Made by a program: the position numbers and the translations under genes. Below are positions 9,885 through 19,026 of a stretch of DNA of 63,359 bases, piece after piece. The stretch comes from Frankiaceae bacterium (lineage in GTDB: Bacteria; Actinomycetota; Actinomycetes; Mycobacteriales; SCTD01), in contig JAENVS010000038.1 of assembly GCA_016650445.1 (NCBI GenBank), positions 1 through 63,359 of the forward strand, written 5' to 3'. Below the pieces are notes generated by a model. It saw only the letters and a program-made list of their open reading frames with translations. It was not told the DNA's origin and searched no databases. The first letter of the stretch is position 1; each line of letters starts with the position of its first letter.

Positions 9885-10465
9885 GTACTGGTCTCCAAGT
9901 ATCTGCTCGCACGGGCGAGCAGGTCGATGCGGTCTTTGAAGTGTCCTAGTGCGGCATTGCAGGGGAAGCACAGCACACCGCGTCTTGCCCCGGTCACGTG
10001 GTCGTGATCGACGTGAATCGCAGGCCGATACTGGCAGATCGCGCAGACACCACCTTGGGCCTCGATCAGTACGTCCACCTCCTGCTGCGAGAGGCCGTAC
10101 TTGCGCAGCGTGTGCGTCTCACGCTGTCGAGCGTTGTTGCACTCTTTGCAGTAGCAGTTGCGGCCGCCGGGCTGCCTGGGCGCCAGCGCGAACGCTTCAA
10201 GGGGCTTGACGTCTCTACAGCGTGCGCAGCACTTCATGCCGGCTGGTACTGGAATCCGTTCCCGCACCACGTGCCCCTTGGCAGTGCGGCGTCTGCGGCA
10301 GCCCGCAGCGTCGCGTCGCTTGAAGCAGGGCTTGCAGTAGAAGGCGAGACCGTCCGGCCGTGAACTGTTTCGCCGAAACTCCGACGCCGCCTTCTCAAGA
10401 CCGCAGTCCGGGCAGCGACGCGACATGTCTTCCGGAAATGTCAATTGGTATTCATTTGAATTCAT
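9746..10465 (-). CDS. Endonuclease VII-like HNH protein between pup and prcB
   Basis: A 239-aa protein with two N-terminal zinc-ribbon-like repeats ([13 protein letters not shown]...CKPC and [14 protein letters not shown]...CKEC) and then a recombination-endonuclease-VII/HNH core ([29 protein letters not shown]). The last ~45 residues are arginine/proline-rich and are read from prcB in another frame. It sits 11 nt after pup and overlaps prcB by 139 bp, so it is co-transcribed. Base composition near its start is AT-rich compared with neighbours. ATG 10465 was taken; Met14 (10426) is an alternative. From memory, an endonuclease VII gene is also found here in Streptomyces, so it may be an old resident. 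Function unknown. Confidence 0.75.
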   Translation of the reverse strand: MNSNEYQLTFPEDMSRRCPDCGLEKAASEFRRNSSRPDGLAFYCKPCFKRRDAAGCRRRRTAKGHVVRERIPVPAGMKCCARCRDVKPLEAFALAPRQPGGRNCYCKECNNARQRETHTLRKYGLSQQEVDVLIEAQGGVCAICQYRPAIHVDHDHVTGARRGVLCFPCNAALGHFKDRIDLLARASRYLETSTWQKSRVCTGVYRLTSPRPARRPSPTSSALPLLISSRRGGATSPPA

Positions 10466-10476
10466 AAACTATTACT

Positions 10477-10689
10477 CTATTCCCCGCCCTTTTGCACATA
10501 GCCACGTACAAACTCCTCGGCATTCGCCTCGAGGACGTCGTCAATTTCATCTAACAAATCGTCGACTTCGTCGGTGAGTTTGCCGACGCGGTCCTGGACG
10601 TCGCCGGTCTCCTCGACCGCGACCTCGTCGACCTCTTCGCTCTTGCGGGCGGCCTTCTCCTGCCCACCACCGGTGTCCTTCGTAGGCAT
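10477..10689 (-). CDS. pup: Prokaryotic ubiquitin-like protein Pup ending in Gly-Gly-Glu
   Basis: A 70-aa intrinsically disordered protein modifier. The C-terminal half (VDDLLDEIDDVLEANAEEF) is the conserved helix that binds ARC/Mpa, and the chain ends VRGYVQKGGE. Many Pups end GGQ and need Dop to deamidate Gln; this one is encoded with Glu and so should be a direct PafA substrate. The ribosome-binding site is CAGGGAGCGG before ATG 10689. A TAGGCT hexamer lies ~29 nt upstream of the start. The gene leads the operon pup - endonuclease VII - prcB - prcA - FKBP. Confidence 0.96.
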   Translation of the reverse strand: MPTKDTGGGQEKAARKSEEVDEVAVEETGDVQDRVGKLTDEVDDLLDEIDDVLEANAEEFVRGYVQKGGE

Positions 10690-10717
10690 GGCCGCTCCCT
10701 GCTTCGTCGAGGAGTCG

Positions 10718-10723
10718 AGCCTA
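10718..10723 (-). promoter_or_regulatory. TAGGCT -10-like hexamer, pup operon
   Basis: TAnnnT hexamer ~29 nt before the pup start; unlike many genes here it would give a short leader with a Shine-Dalgarno site. Confidence 0.4.
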
Positions 10724-10852
10724 TCCCCGTCCTCTGACGGTTCCCGGTCTTTCGTCCACCGCAGTTCCGTGGTGGATTGTCACGAAGGCAGCTGCGGGGG
10801 CTTGGGGTGCGTCACAGCAGGATTTCGCCCCCCCTTTCGGGAAGTCCTCGGC

Positions 10853-13192
10853 ATGCTGCGTCGCGTCCTTGCCCTCACCGTGTCCGCCACCGTCGCCCTG
10901 CCCGCCGCACTGACCCTGCTGCCGGCCGATGCCGGCTCGCCGCTCGTCGACCCGACCGTCGCCGCCGTGCGCACCTCCGACTCCGTCGTCCTGACCGGGG
11001 ACAGCTTCGGCACCTGGTCGGTGCCGAGCAACGTCACGGCAAAGGCGCCGATGACCGACCTGTTCGACTGCCAGACCTTCGACGAGCAGTGCGACCACAA
11101 CCACTACTCCGAGCCCGAGGTCGACAGCAGCCGCTACGCCGCCCCGGAGGGCACCGATGTCAGCAAGCTCACCGGCTGGCGCTGGGACGCGGCTGCCAAG
11201 AGCTTCGTCGAGGTGCCGTTCCAGGTCGACGAGGCCTTCACCCGCTACCTGAACAACTCCGCCTCAGGCTTCTCCGTCTACTCCGGCGAGGACCAGCACA
11301 CGACCTATGCCTTCCAGCGCGAGGGCTTCCGCTACACGAACGCCGACCCGGCCAACCCGTGCGTCGCCGTACCCGCCTCGCCGACGAAGAAGGACCCGAT
11401 CAAGGGCCTCGATGCCAACGACGAGGTCGTCTTCATGGCGAAGGACGCCGGCCCGCAGGCGCCCGCCGATGCCCTCCGCCCGTACGGCACGACGGGCGTC
11501 AAGGCCGTCGCGGTCGTTGACCCGCTGACGCGGTCGCAGAGCTACCTCTACGTCATGCAGGGCCTCGCCCCGACCTTCACCGTCGACACGGGCTACGTCC
11601 ACTACACCCGAGACGCCAACGCCGGCACCTTCGAGAAGTCGGAGTCGTCGTACGACGGCTACGGCAACGCCGCCACCGGCACCTATTGCGACGCCGACGG
11701 CAACGTCGTGCTGAAGGCCGACGGAACGCCGGACGTCCAGCGCCGCCGCCCGAGGGACACCGCCACGATCACCACCGACCGCTACCGCTACCGCTACGAC
11801 GGGCGCTGGCTGATGACCGAGGTCCAGGTCAAGGACGACACCGAGACGACGTACGGCGAGGACCTCGTCGACCGCTGGAAGGCGCGCGCGTTCCAGCAGG
11901 ACGCCGAGTCCGAGACCCCCTGCTGCGGCTACGAGGAGGAGGACACGAACTGGGGTGGTTCCTCCACCCTGCTCGGTGAGCTGTCCGGCCCGGTCCGCAC
12001 CGTTCGGGAGACCTGGGGTGCCGACAGCGGCACCAACGTCATCCGCCGCGAGACCTTCTACCGCGACGACATGGTCATGAAGTCGTGGCTGCGCGTGCAC
12101 GTGATCCCGCCGCTCGACGGCATCTACGCCCAGTGGGACTACAACGCCGGCGTCATGACGAAGTACTACAACGCGCAGGCGCCTCAGGGCGTGGCCGTCG
12201 ACGGCAAGAACGACGAGCTGGTCGGCAACTTCGACGATCCCTGCAACAGCAAGTACGACGCCAACGGCACGGGCGACGTCACGCAGACCTACCGCGACGC
12301 CTACCGGCAGGTCGGCCTGTGCGAGCTGTCGCCGTACCACCAGAGCATCGACGTCACTGACCCGACGATGGGCAAGCCCGGCGGCACCCTCGACTGGTCC
12401 GTCACCGCCGGCAAGGCCGGCTCCATCGTCGACCGCTACTACATCGAGCCGCAGAGCCAGACCCCCGGCGGCCTCGCCCAGGGCGTCGTCGCCGTCCCCT
12501 ACTACCGCGACGACTCCTGCTTCGACGACGCCACCGGCACCAACCCGGGACCGCGCCTGCACCTGCGCGGCGCCGGCGAGCCGACGACGTACAACGGTGC
12601 ACCGCGTCGCTGCTGGACTCCTGCCGACGGACCGGTCGACAACGACCCGTCGTTCTTCCAGGGCGACATCGGCGCCCACGGCGTGCACATCCTGTTCCTC
12701 GCGGACACCGACAACGCACGACAGACCGTCCCTGTCACCGAGATCGTCTCGTCACACCGCCAGGTGTTCCTGACCGGCGAGCGCGACGGCACCGTCGGCG
12801 AGCAGTACGGCCGCGGGTTCGAGAAGCCGCTCGTCGCCAGCGCTTCGGACGCGTCCTTCAAGGAAGGCCCGAAGCCGCCGCCGCCCGCTCCCGTCAAGGT
12901 GACGACGACCCTCACGTACGACGGCGACAGCATGGCCGGGCCGCAGAAGGCCGTCCACCTGTCCGCGACGCTGCTCGACGAGGCGGGTCAGGCCATCGCC
13001 GGGAAGCCCGTGACCTTCGTCTTCGGAAGCGACAGTCCACGGACAGTCGTCACCGACGCGTCGGGTCACGCCGCTGCCGAGGCGACCTACCCGAAGGGCA
13101 ACGCCCGCTCGGTCGAGGTCACGGTCACCTTCACCGAGGACGACACGCACAAGGGCAGCAGCGACACCGCCACCGTGGAGCGCAAGGAGTAG
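10853..13192 (+). CDS. Large secreted protein with C-terminal Ig-like domain
   Basis: A 779-aa exported protein of unknown function. It begins with a signal peptide (MLRRVLALTVSATVALPAALTLLPADAG). The main part is rich in Tyr, Asp and Thr with no recognised catalytic motif; repeated phrases such as RYRYRYDGRWLMTEV suggest a beta-rich fold. A KPPPPAPVK linker leads into a ~95-residue Ig-like domain (VTTTLTYDGDSMAG...KPVTFVFGSDSPRTVVTDASGHAA) of the bacterial filamin/invasin type. No anchor is visible at the C-terminus, so it may be released. It lies on the plus strand between pup and dop, splitting the usual dop-pup pair. The start was chosen at the signal peptide ATG. Confidence 0.7.
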   Translation: MLRRVLALTVSATVALPAALTLLPADAGSPLVDPTVAAVRTSDSVVLTGDSFGTWSVPSNVTAKAPMTDLFDCQTFDEQCDHNHYSEPEVDSSRYAAPEGTDVSKLTGWRWDAAAKSFVEVPFQVDEAFTRYLNNSASGFSVYSGEDQHTTYAFQREGFRYTNADPANPCVAVPASPTKKDPIKGLDANDEVVFMAKDAGPQAPADALRPYGTTGVKAVAVVDPLTRSQSYLYVMQGLAPTFTVDTGYVHYTRDANAGTFEKSESSYDGYGNAATGTYCDADGNVVLKADGTPDVQRRRPRDTATITTDRYRYRYDGRWLMTEVQVKDDTETTYGEDLVDRWKARAFQQDAESETPCCGYEEEDTNWGGSSTLLGELSGPVRTVRETWGADSGTNVIRRETFYRDDMVMKSWLRVHVIPPLDGIYAQWDYNAGVMTKYYNAQAPQGVAVDGKNDELVGNFDDPCNSKYDANGTGDVTQTYRDAYRQVGLCELSPYHQSIDVTDPTMGKPGGTLDWSVTAGKAGSIVDRYYIEPQSQTPGGLAQGVVAVPYYRDDSCFDDATGTNPGPRLHLRGAGEPTTYNGAPRRCWTPADGPVDNDPSFFQGDIGAHGVHILFLADTDNARQTVPVTEIVSSHRQVFLTGERDGTVGEQYGRGFEKPLVASASDASFKEGPKPPPPAPVKVTTTLTYDGDSMAGPQKAVHLSATLLDEAGQAIAGKPVTFVFGSDSPRTVVTDASGHAAAEATYPKGNARSVEVTVTFTEDDTHKGSSDTATVERKE

Positions 13193-13206
13193 CGCACCAT
13201 CGTCGG

Positions 13207-14073
13207 GTGAGCCTCGAGGACATCGCCGATCGGCTGTACGCACTCCTGCCGGAAAAGTTCACCGCTGCCCGTGGGGCGGAGGCGAAAGCTGCCGACAACG
13301 CGCTGGCCAGGCAGATCTCGGCGCTGCGCAAGCCGACGGTCGGCGCCTGGCTGGTCAACACCCTCGCCCGGTCCGAGCCCGACCTGCTCGACCAGCTGCT
13401 CTCCCTCGGCCCCGCCCTCGCCGAGGCCCAACGGTCCGGCGAGGGTGCCCAGCTCCGCGAGCTCGGCAACCAGCGCCGCCAGCTCGTCGGAGCCGTCATC
13501 GACAAGGCATTCGAGGCCGCTGACCGCGCCCCGACAGCGGCCCTCCGCTCCGAGGTCGAGTCCACCCTCGACGCCGCCCTCGCGGACCCGGCCACTGCCG
13601 ATGCGGTCCGCTCCGGCCGCCTCACCCGTGCTCTGTCGTACGCCGGCTTCGGCGGCGTGGACCTCGAGGGCGCCGTCGCGGTCGGCCCCGCCCGCCCCTC
13701 CGGCAAGAAGGGCACGAAGAGCACCCCCAGCCCGGCGCCGGCGAAGCCGGCTGCGAAGCCCGACCGCACCAAGGACATCGCGGCAGCCGAGTCCCGGGCC
13801 CAGGACGCCGCCGGCAACCTCGACGACGCCGTCCGCGCCTGCCAACAAGCCCAGCAAGCCCAAGAAGCAGCCGAAGCCGCCGAGCACCAAGCCGCCGCCG
13901 ACGTCGCCGCCGCAGAGGAAGCGTTGCACGCCGCCCGCGAAGCCCGCACCGCCGCGGAGCAGGCCGCCCGCAAGGCGCGCCACCGGACCGAGCAGGACGC
14001 CCAGAAAGTCAAGAGCGCCCAGACGAAGGCAGAGAAAGCCCGCACCGCGTTGGACAAGCTCAGACGGGCCTGA
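13207..14073 (+). CDS. Conserved alanine-rich coiled-coil protein of unknown function
   Basis: A 288-aa protein starting at GTG 13207. The N-terminal ~145 residues are helical (SLEDIADRLYALLPEKFTAARGAEAKAA...LRKPTVGAWLVNTLA). A Pro/Ala/Lys linker (residues ~157-180) leads into a long Ala/Gln/Glu/Arg coiled coil to the C-terminus. No signal peptide or membrane segment is seen. It follows the secreted Ig-like protein by 14 bp in the same direction and converges on dop. I recall uncharacterised actinobacterial homologues with the same layout but no function. Confidence 0.65.
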   Translation: MSLEDIADRLYALLPEKFTAARGAEAKAADNALARQISALRKPTVGAWLVNTLARSEPDLLDQLLSLGPALAEAQRSGEGAQLRELGNQRRQLVGAVIDKAFEAADRAPTAALRSEVESTLDAALADPATADAVRSGRLTRALSYAGFGGVDLEGAVAVGPARPSGKKGTKSTPSPAPAKPAAKPDRTKDIAAAESRAQDAAGNLDDAVRACQQAQQAQEAAEAAEHQAAADVAAAEEALHAAREARTAAEQAARKARHRTEQDAQKVKSAQTKAEKARTALDKLRRA

Positions 14074-14097
14074 CTGCCGCAGCCGTGACGAGAACCG

Positions 14098-15627
14098 CTA
14101 GCGCCGACCACCAAGCGCGTCGACCAGCTCCAGCGCGCTGTTGCAGGTGTCGAGCAGCTCCCCCACGTGCACCTTCGTCCCACGCAAGGGCTCCAGCGTC
14201 GGCACCCGCTGCAACGACTCACGCCCCACGTCGAAGATGACCGAGTCCCACGACGCCGCCGCCACCTCGCTCGGGAACTTCTGCAGGCACCGACCCCGGA
14301 AGTAGGCCCGGGTGTCCTCCGGTGGCGCCGTCACCGCGGCGTCCACCTCGGCCGCCGACACCAGCGTCTCCATCGACCCCCGCGCCACGAGCCGGTTGTA
14401 GAGCCCCTTGTCCGGCCGGACGTCGGAGTACTGCAGATCGACCAGGTGCAGCTTCGCCGCGTCCCAGCCCAGCCCCTCGCGCTCCCGGTACCCCTCGAGC
14501 AACGACAGCTTCGCCACCCAGTCGAGCTCGCGGGACAGCGACATCGGGTCGGACGCCAGCCGGTCCAGCACCGACTCCCAGCGTGTCAGCACGTCGGAAG
14601 TCTGGTCGTCGACGTCGGTCCCGAGCCGGTCCTCGACGTACTTGCGGGCCTGCTCGAGGTACTCCAGCTGCAGCTGCACCGCCGTCAGCCGGCGACCGTC
14701 GCGCATCGTCAGCAGGTGCGTCAGCGAGTGGTCGTGCGACACCGCGCGCAGCGACGTCACGGGTGCCTCGACCTGCAGGTCGACGCCGTTCTCCGTGAGC
14801 CACCGGTCCTCGATCATCGACAGCACCAGCGACGTCGTACCGACCTTGAGGTACGTCGAGATCTCCGACAGGTTGGCGTCGCCGATGATGACGTGCAACC
14901 GCCGGTACTTCTCCGGATCGGCGTGCGGCTCGTCACGGGTGTTGATGATCGGCCGCTTCAGCGTCGTCTCGAGCCCGACCTCGACCTCGAAGAAGTCGGC
15001 CCGCTGGGAGAGCTGGAAGCCCTCGCCGCGCCCGTCCTGTCCGAGGCCGACCCGCCCCGCGCCCGTCACGACCTGACGCGACACGAAGAACGGCGTCAGG
15101 TGCCGCACGATCTCGGCGAACGACGTAGCCCGCGCCATCAGGTAGTTCTCGTGCGTGCCGTACGACGCACCCTTGCCGTCGGTGTTGTTCTTGTAGAGGT
15201 GGATCGGCGCGGTCCCCGGGACCGACAGCGCCCGCTCGGCAGCGAGCGCCATCACCCGCTCCCCCGCCTTGTCCCAGATGACGCAGTCGCGCGGGTTGGT
15301 GACCTCCGGCGTGGAGTACTCCGGGTGCGCGTGGTCGACGTACAGCCGTGCCCCGTTGGTGAGGATGACGTTGGCGAGCCCCAGGTCGTCGTCGCTCTCA
15401 CCGTGGTCACTCAGCCCGACCCCCACCTCGAAACCGCGGGCATCCCGCAGCGGGTTCTCCTCCTCGAAGTCCCATCGCGTACGCCGGTCGCGCAGCCGAC
15501 CCTCCGGCGTACCGCCGGCGTAGCCGTTGACCACCTGCGAGGACGCCACCATGTGGTTCATCCCGGCCTGGCCCGGCACGGAGACGCCGTACTCCGTCTC
15601 CGTCCCCATGACCCGCCGCGCGCTCAC
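14098..15627 (-). CDS. dop: Depupylase/Pup deamidase Dop
   Basis: Removes Pup from substrates and, where Pup ends in Gln, deamidates it. 509 aa, typical. The start [17 protein letters not shown] and [16 protein letters not shown] distinguish it from PafA; shared blocks include [29 protein letters not shown] and [11 protein letters not shown]. The GTG start at 15627 follows TACGCT by 6 nt. Because Pup here already ends in Glu, only the depupylase activity seems needed. Unusually, dop is separated from pup by two plus-strand genes. Confidence 0.96.
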   Translation of the reverse strand: MSARRVMGTETEYGVSVPGQAGMNHMVASSQVVNGYAGGTPEGRLRDRRTRWDFEEENPLRDARGFEVGVGLSDHGESDDDLGLANVILTNGARLYVDHAHPEYSTPEVTNPRDCVIWDKAGERVMALAAERALSVPGTAPIHLYKNNTDGKGASYGTHENYLMARATSFAEIVRHLTPFFVSRQVVTGAGRVGLGQDGRGEGFQLSQRADFFEVEVGLETTLKRPIINTRDEPHADPEKYRRLHVIIGDANLSEISTYLKVGTTSLVLSMIEDRWLTENGVDLQVEAPVTSLRAVSHDHSLTHLLTMRDGRRLTAVQLQLEYLEQARKYVEDRLGTDVDDQTSDVLTRWESVLDRLASDPMSLSRELDWVAKLSLLEGYREREGLGWDAAKLHLVDLQYSDVRPDKGLYNRLVARGSMETLVSAAEVDAAVTAPPEDTRAYFRGRCLQKFPSEVAAASWDSVIFDVGRESLQRVPTLEPLRGTKVHVGELLDTCNSALELVDALGGRR

Positions 15628-15633
15628 CTGAAC

Positions 15634-15639
15634 AGCGTA
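15634..15639 (-). promoter_or_regulatory. TACGCT -10-like hexamer, dop
   Basis: TAnnnT hexamer 6 nt before the dop GTG start. Confidence 0.5.
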
Positions 15640-15671
15640 GGTGTGCGGCGCTCAGATGGGCAGCAGGCGCC

Positions 15672-15866
15672 CTACGTGGGCAGAGCGGCCTTCGGGCTGC
15701 GCAGGCCCACGACGGGCAACGTCAGCCTGGTCCCGGCCTTCGCCACACCCTCGACCGGGCTCATGGCGACCGACATCATCCCGGCTGACCCGGGCACGGC
15801 CCAGACCGTGTTCGAGCCCTGCACGGAGCGAGCGCATGCCGATTCTTTCGACACCACCCCGCCCAT
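15672..15866 (-). CDS. Possible small ORF, unknown function
   Basis: A 64-aa frame (MGGVVSKESACARSVQGSNT...) in the 263-bp gap between the PAP2 gene and dop, on their strand. Codon third positions are strongly G/C as in real genes here, and CAGGGATGGG around the ATG is purine-rich. No homologue is recognised and no signal or membrane segment is seen. It may be a genuine small gene, a remnant, or chance. Confidence 0.3.
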   Translation of the reverse strand: MGGVVSKESACARSVQGSNTVWAVPGSAGMMSVAMSPVEGVAKAGTRLTLPVVGLRSPKAALPT

Positions 15867-15890
15867 CCCTGCTCGTTACACCGTCGCTCG

Positions 15891-16715
15891 TTAGGCCGCG
15901 AGCGGCTCCAGCGCCGGCTCCGGCACTGGAGCGACCCGCACCGAGCCCACCAGACGGGACCCGACCCGCTCCGCGGCGATGCACGCGACGAGCAGCACGC
16001 CGCAGACGATCCCGTCGGCCCACCAGTGGTTGGCCGTCACCGCTACGTCGACCGACATCAGTACCGGGTGCAGCACCGCGAGCCACCGCCACGGGCTGTG
16101 CGCCAGCGTCACGACGACGTACGCCAGCAGGATCGCCCACCCGACGTGCAGCGACGGCATCGCCAGCAGCTGCCCGGGGATCCCCGCGCCGAACGACCCG
16201 TAGACGGACTGGCCGTACTCCAGCGCCACGTCGCGGAAACCGAGCTGTGGCATCAGCCTCGGCGGGGCTACCGGGATGAAGTGCACGACGAACGCGGCCG
16301 CCGTCAGCAGGCACAGCAGCAACCGCACCCGCGGGTACGCCGCCCGGTGCCGCAGGAACACCCACCCCAGCATCAGGATCACCGGGTTGAAGTGGCCGTA
16401 GACGTAGTAGCCGTTGGCGAGCTGCACCAACCAGGGGTGCTCCATCATCGCCTGCTGCATCGCGAGCTCGCTCGGCAGGTGCAGCGCCTGCTGCGCGTTC
16501 CACACCGCGGTGGCGTTGGACATCGCGCCGTCGACGTTGCGGTGCGTGATGCTCCCGATCAGCTGCCACGCGGTGTACAGGGTCGCGACCACCGTGACCT
16601 CACGCGTTGCTGCCGCCCAGCGCCGGTAGCCGAGCAGTCCGAGGACGGTCGACAGCACCAGCAGTGCCGCCGCGGTCTCCGCGGCGAGCTGCCACGTCGG
16701 GTTGATGTGCGGCAC
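15891..16715 (-). CDS. PAP2-superfamily membrane phosphatase / phosphotransferase
   Basis: A 274-aa polytopic membrane protein (about six hydrophobic segments) of the PAP2 type related to Aur1/Ipt1 inositolphosphotransferases. The PAP2 signatures are PPRLMP, MPSLHVGWA (motif 2) and ANHWWADG (motif 3, His and Asp). It would act on a lipid phosphate or phospho-alcohol in the membrane; the substrate is unknown. GTG 16715 lies 7 nt after TAACGT, whose TAA is also the stop codon of the upstream arc gene, so it may be separately transcribed without a leader. Confidence 0.85.
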   Translation of the reverse strand: MPHINPTWQLAAETAAALLVLSTVLGLLGYRRWAAATREVTVVATLYTAWQLIGSITHRNVDGAMSNATAVWNAQQALHLPSELAMQQAMMEHPWLVQLANGYYVYGHFNPVILMLGWVFLRHRAAYPRVRLLLCLLTAAAFVVHFIPVAPPRLMPQLGFRDVALEYGQSVYGSFGAGIPGQLLAMPSLHVGWAILLAYVVVTLAHSPWRWLAVLHPVLMSVDVAVTANHWWADGIVCGVLLVACIAAERVGSRLVGSVRVAPVPEPALEPLAA

Positions 16716-16722
16716 AGCAGCG

Positions 16723-16728
16723 ACGTTA
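16723..16728 (-). promoter_or_regulatory. TAACGT -10-like hexamer, PAP2 gene
   Basis: TAnnnT hexamer 7 nt before GTG 16715; it contains the stop codon of arc. Confidence 0.45.
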
Positions 16729-18498
16729 GAGGTACTGCCCCGTGTTGGCGACCGTGTCGATGGAACGGCCGGTCTCCGAGCCCTTCGTGCTCGTGACGAG
16801 GGTGCGGATGTAGACGATGCGCTCGCCCTTCTTGCCGGAGATGCGCGCCCAGTCGTCGGGGTTGGTCGTGTTGGGCAGGTCCTCGTTCTCCTTGAACTCG
16901 TCGATGCAGGCGGTCATCAGGTGGCTCAGCCGGATGCCCTTGCCGCCGTTGTCGAGGAAGTCCTTGATGGCCATCTTCTTGGCGCGAGCGACGATGTTCT
17001 CGATCATGGCGCCGGAGTTGAAGTCCTTGAAGTACAGGACCTCCTTGTCGCCGTTGGCGTAGGTCACCTCGAGGAAGCGGTTGTCCTCCGCCTCGTCGTA
17101 GATCCGCTCGACGGTGTGCTGGATCATCGCGGCGACCGTGGCCTCGCGCGAGTCGCCGTGCTCGGCCAGGTCATCGGCGTGGAGCGGCAGCTCGGTGGTG
17201 ATGTACTTCGAGAAGATGTCCTTGGCGGCCTCCGCGTCCGGCCGCTCGATCTTGATCTTCACGTCCAGCCGGCCGGGTCGCAGGATGGCCGGGTCGATCA
17301 TGTCCTCGCGGTTGGACGCGCCGATCACCACGACGTTCTCGAGGGTCTCGACGCCGTCGATCTCGCTGAGCAGCTGCGGCACGATCGTCGTCTCGACGTC
17401 GGAGGAGACGCCGGACCCGCGGGTGCGGAAAATCGAGTCCATCTCGTCGAAGAAGACGATGACGGGCGTCCCCTCGGACGCCTTCTCGCGGGCCCGCTGG
17501 AAGATCAGCCGGATGTGCCGCTCGGTCTCGCCGACGTACTTGTTGAGCAGCTCGGGGCCCTTGATGTTCAGGAAGTACGCGCGACCGTCGGGCTTGCCGG
17601 TGACCTCGGCGACCTTCTTCGCCAGCGAGTTGGCGACCGCCTTGGCGATCAGCGTCTTGCCGCAGCCGGGCGGGCCGTAGAGCAGCACGCCCTTCGGTGG
17701 CCGCAGCTGGTGCTCCTTGAACAGCTCCTTGTGCAGGAACGGCAGCTCGACCGCGTCGCGGATCGCCTCGATCTGCGACGAGAGCCCACCGATGTCGCTG
17801 TAGTCGATGTCGGGGACCTCTTCGAGGACGAGCTCCTCGACCTCGGACTTCGGGATGCGCTCGTAGACGTAGCCGCTGCGGGTCTCGAGAAGCAGCGAGT
17901 CGCCGGCCTTGATCGGCGAGTCGAACAGGCTCTCCGCGATCATCACGACGCGCTCTTCGTCGGTGTGCCCGATCACCAGAGCGCGATCGCCGCCTTCGAG
18001 GATCTCCTTGAGCATCACGACGTCACCCTGGCGCTCGAACTCCAGAGCGCGTACGACGTTGAGCGCCTCGTTGAGCATCACTTCCTGGCCGCGACGCAGC
18101 GCCTCGACGTCGATGTCGGGGCTGACGACGACGCGGAGCTTGCGACCGCCCGTGAAGATGTCGACGGTGCCGTCGTCGTGCCGCGACAGGAAGATGCCGT
18201 AGCCGCTCGGGGGCTGCGCGAGCCGCTCGACCTCCTCCTTCAACGCGAGGATCTGGTCGCGGGCCTCGCGCAGGGTGCCGACGAGCCGGTCGTTCTGCCC
18301 GGAGGCGCTGGCCAGGGACTGCTGTGCCTCGGCCAGTCGATCCTCGAGTGCGCGCACCTGCCGGGGTGAGTCGGTCAGCTTGCGCCGGAGGACGGACACC
18401 TCCTCTTCGAGGTAGCTGACCTGCGCGGTCAGCTCAGCGACCTGCTTGGCGCGGGGCTCGTCAGAACCCTCACCGCCTGCTCCGCGCGTGCCGGCCAT
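16726..18498 (-). CDS. arc: Proteasome-activating AAA ATPase ARC/Mpa
   Basis: Hexameric unfoldase that recognises Pup and feeds substrates to the 20S core; 590 aa. An N-terminal coiled coil ([19 protein letters not shown]) binds Pup, followed by OB domains and the AAA module with Walker A GPPGCGKT, Walker [11 protein letters not shown] and the sensor [18 protein letters not shown]. The C-terminal GQYL provides the penultimate Tyr that docks into the alpha ring. The start was taken at 18498, with GGTGGAG upstream and the expected MAGTRG N-terminus; a longer frame to 18597 lacks a ribosome-binding site. It lies downstream-facing to dop with the PAP2 gene between. Confidence 0.96.
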   Translation of the reverse strand: MAGTRGAGGEGSDEPRAKQVAELTAQVSYLEEEVSVLRRKLTDSPRQVRALEDRLAEAQQSLASASGQNDRLVGTLREARDQILALKEEVERLAQPPSGYGIFLSRHDDGTVDIFTGGRKLRVVVSPDIDVEALRRGQEVMLNEALNVVRALEFERQGDVVMLKEILEGGDRALVIGHTDEERVVMIAESLFDSPIKAGDSLLLETRSGYVYERIPKSEVEELVLEEVPDIDYSDIGGLSSQIEAIRDAVELPFLHKELFKEHQLRPPKGVLLYGPPGCGKTLIAKAVANSLAKKVAEVTGKPDGRAYFLNIKGPELLNKYVGETERHIRLIFQRAREKASEGTPVIVFFDEMDSIFRTRGSGVSSDVETTIVPQLLSEIDGVETLENVVVIGASNREDMIDPAILRPGRLDVKIKIERPDAEAAKDIFSKYITTELPLHADDLAEHGDSREATVAAMIQHTVERIYDEAEDNRFLEVTYANGDKEVLYFKDFNSGAMIENIVARAKKMAIKDFLDNGGKGIRLSHLMTACIDEFKENEDLPNTTNPDDWARISGKKGERIVYIRTLVTSTKGSETGRSIDTVANTGQYL

Positions 18499-18533
18499 CT
18501 GCTCCACCTTCCCCGTCGCACGGGTTGGCCGCA

Positions 18534-18539
18534 ATCCTA
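18534..18539 (-). promoter_or_regulatory. TAGGAT -10-like hexamer, arc
   Basis: TAnnnT hexamer ~35 nt before the arc ATG, giving a short leader that contains the GGTGGAG ribosome-binding site. Confidence 0.35.
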
Positions 18540-18720
18540 TGTACGGCGCAAGCCCCACGACGGTTCCGTCGTCAGCCTGCCACCCGATGCGCCGCATGGC
18601 GCGCGACCCGCCGTACCGATCTTGTCGGACACCCCGGGGACAAAGTCGCGCAAGTCTGACAACCTCCCGCTCTGGCTACGACGTGGTGAGGGGTGCGGGT
18701 CACATCGGCCCGGCCGACAG

Positions 18721-19026
18721 GGGGGCAACGCCGCCGATGCCGAGGACCTGCTGCAGACCGCACTGTCGAAGCTGGTCCGGGTCTGGGACCGGGTGGCCCA
18801 GTCCGGTGACGTCGACGCCTACCTGCGCCGCGTCCTCGTCAACACGCACGTCTCCCGTGGTCGTCGCCGCTGGCACCGGGAGCGGCCGACGGAGGCACCG
18901 CCCGACCTGCCGGGGCGCGATCCCTACGTGACGCTCGACGACCGCGACCAGCTCCGCCGGGCGCTCGAGGTCTCCACCGATCCGCTGTCCACCCTGCCCC
19001 GCGCCGCCATGGAGGTCCGGTCATGA
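18721..19026 (+). pseudogene. Degenerate SigE-family ECF sigma factor
   Basis: This stretch encodes GNAADAEDLLQTALSKL, VWDRVAQSGDVDAYLRRVL and VNTHVSRGRRRW, the sigma-2 region of actinobacterial SigE-family ECF sigma factors. The usual N-terminal ~25 residues ending in a hydrophobic YLLTG-like segment are not readable upstream; the frame can only be extended to a TTG at 18622 through unrelated sequence. The whole sigma-4 region is missing: after RDQLRRALEV the frame ends within ~20 residues. The stop still overlaps the next ATG (ATGA at 19023), as in intact sigma/anti-sigma pairs, so an internal deletion that kept the junction is likely. It could be a shortened regulator rather than a dead gene. 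Confidence 0.65.

Noticed and set aside
9746..10465. Group I intron or intein carrying the endonuclease in pup or prcB
   Set aside because: pup and prcB are each complete with their own starts and stops; no exon junction or splice motifs are interrupted.
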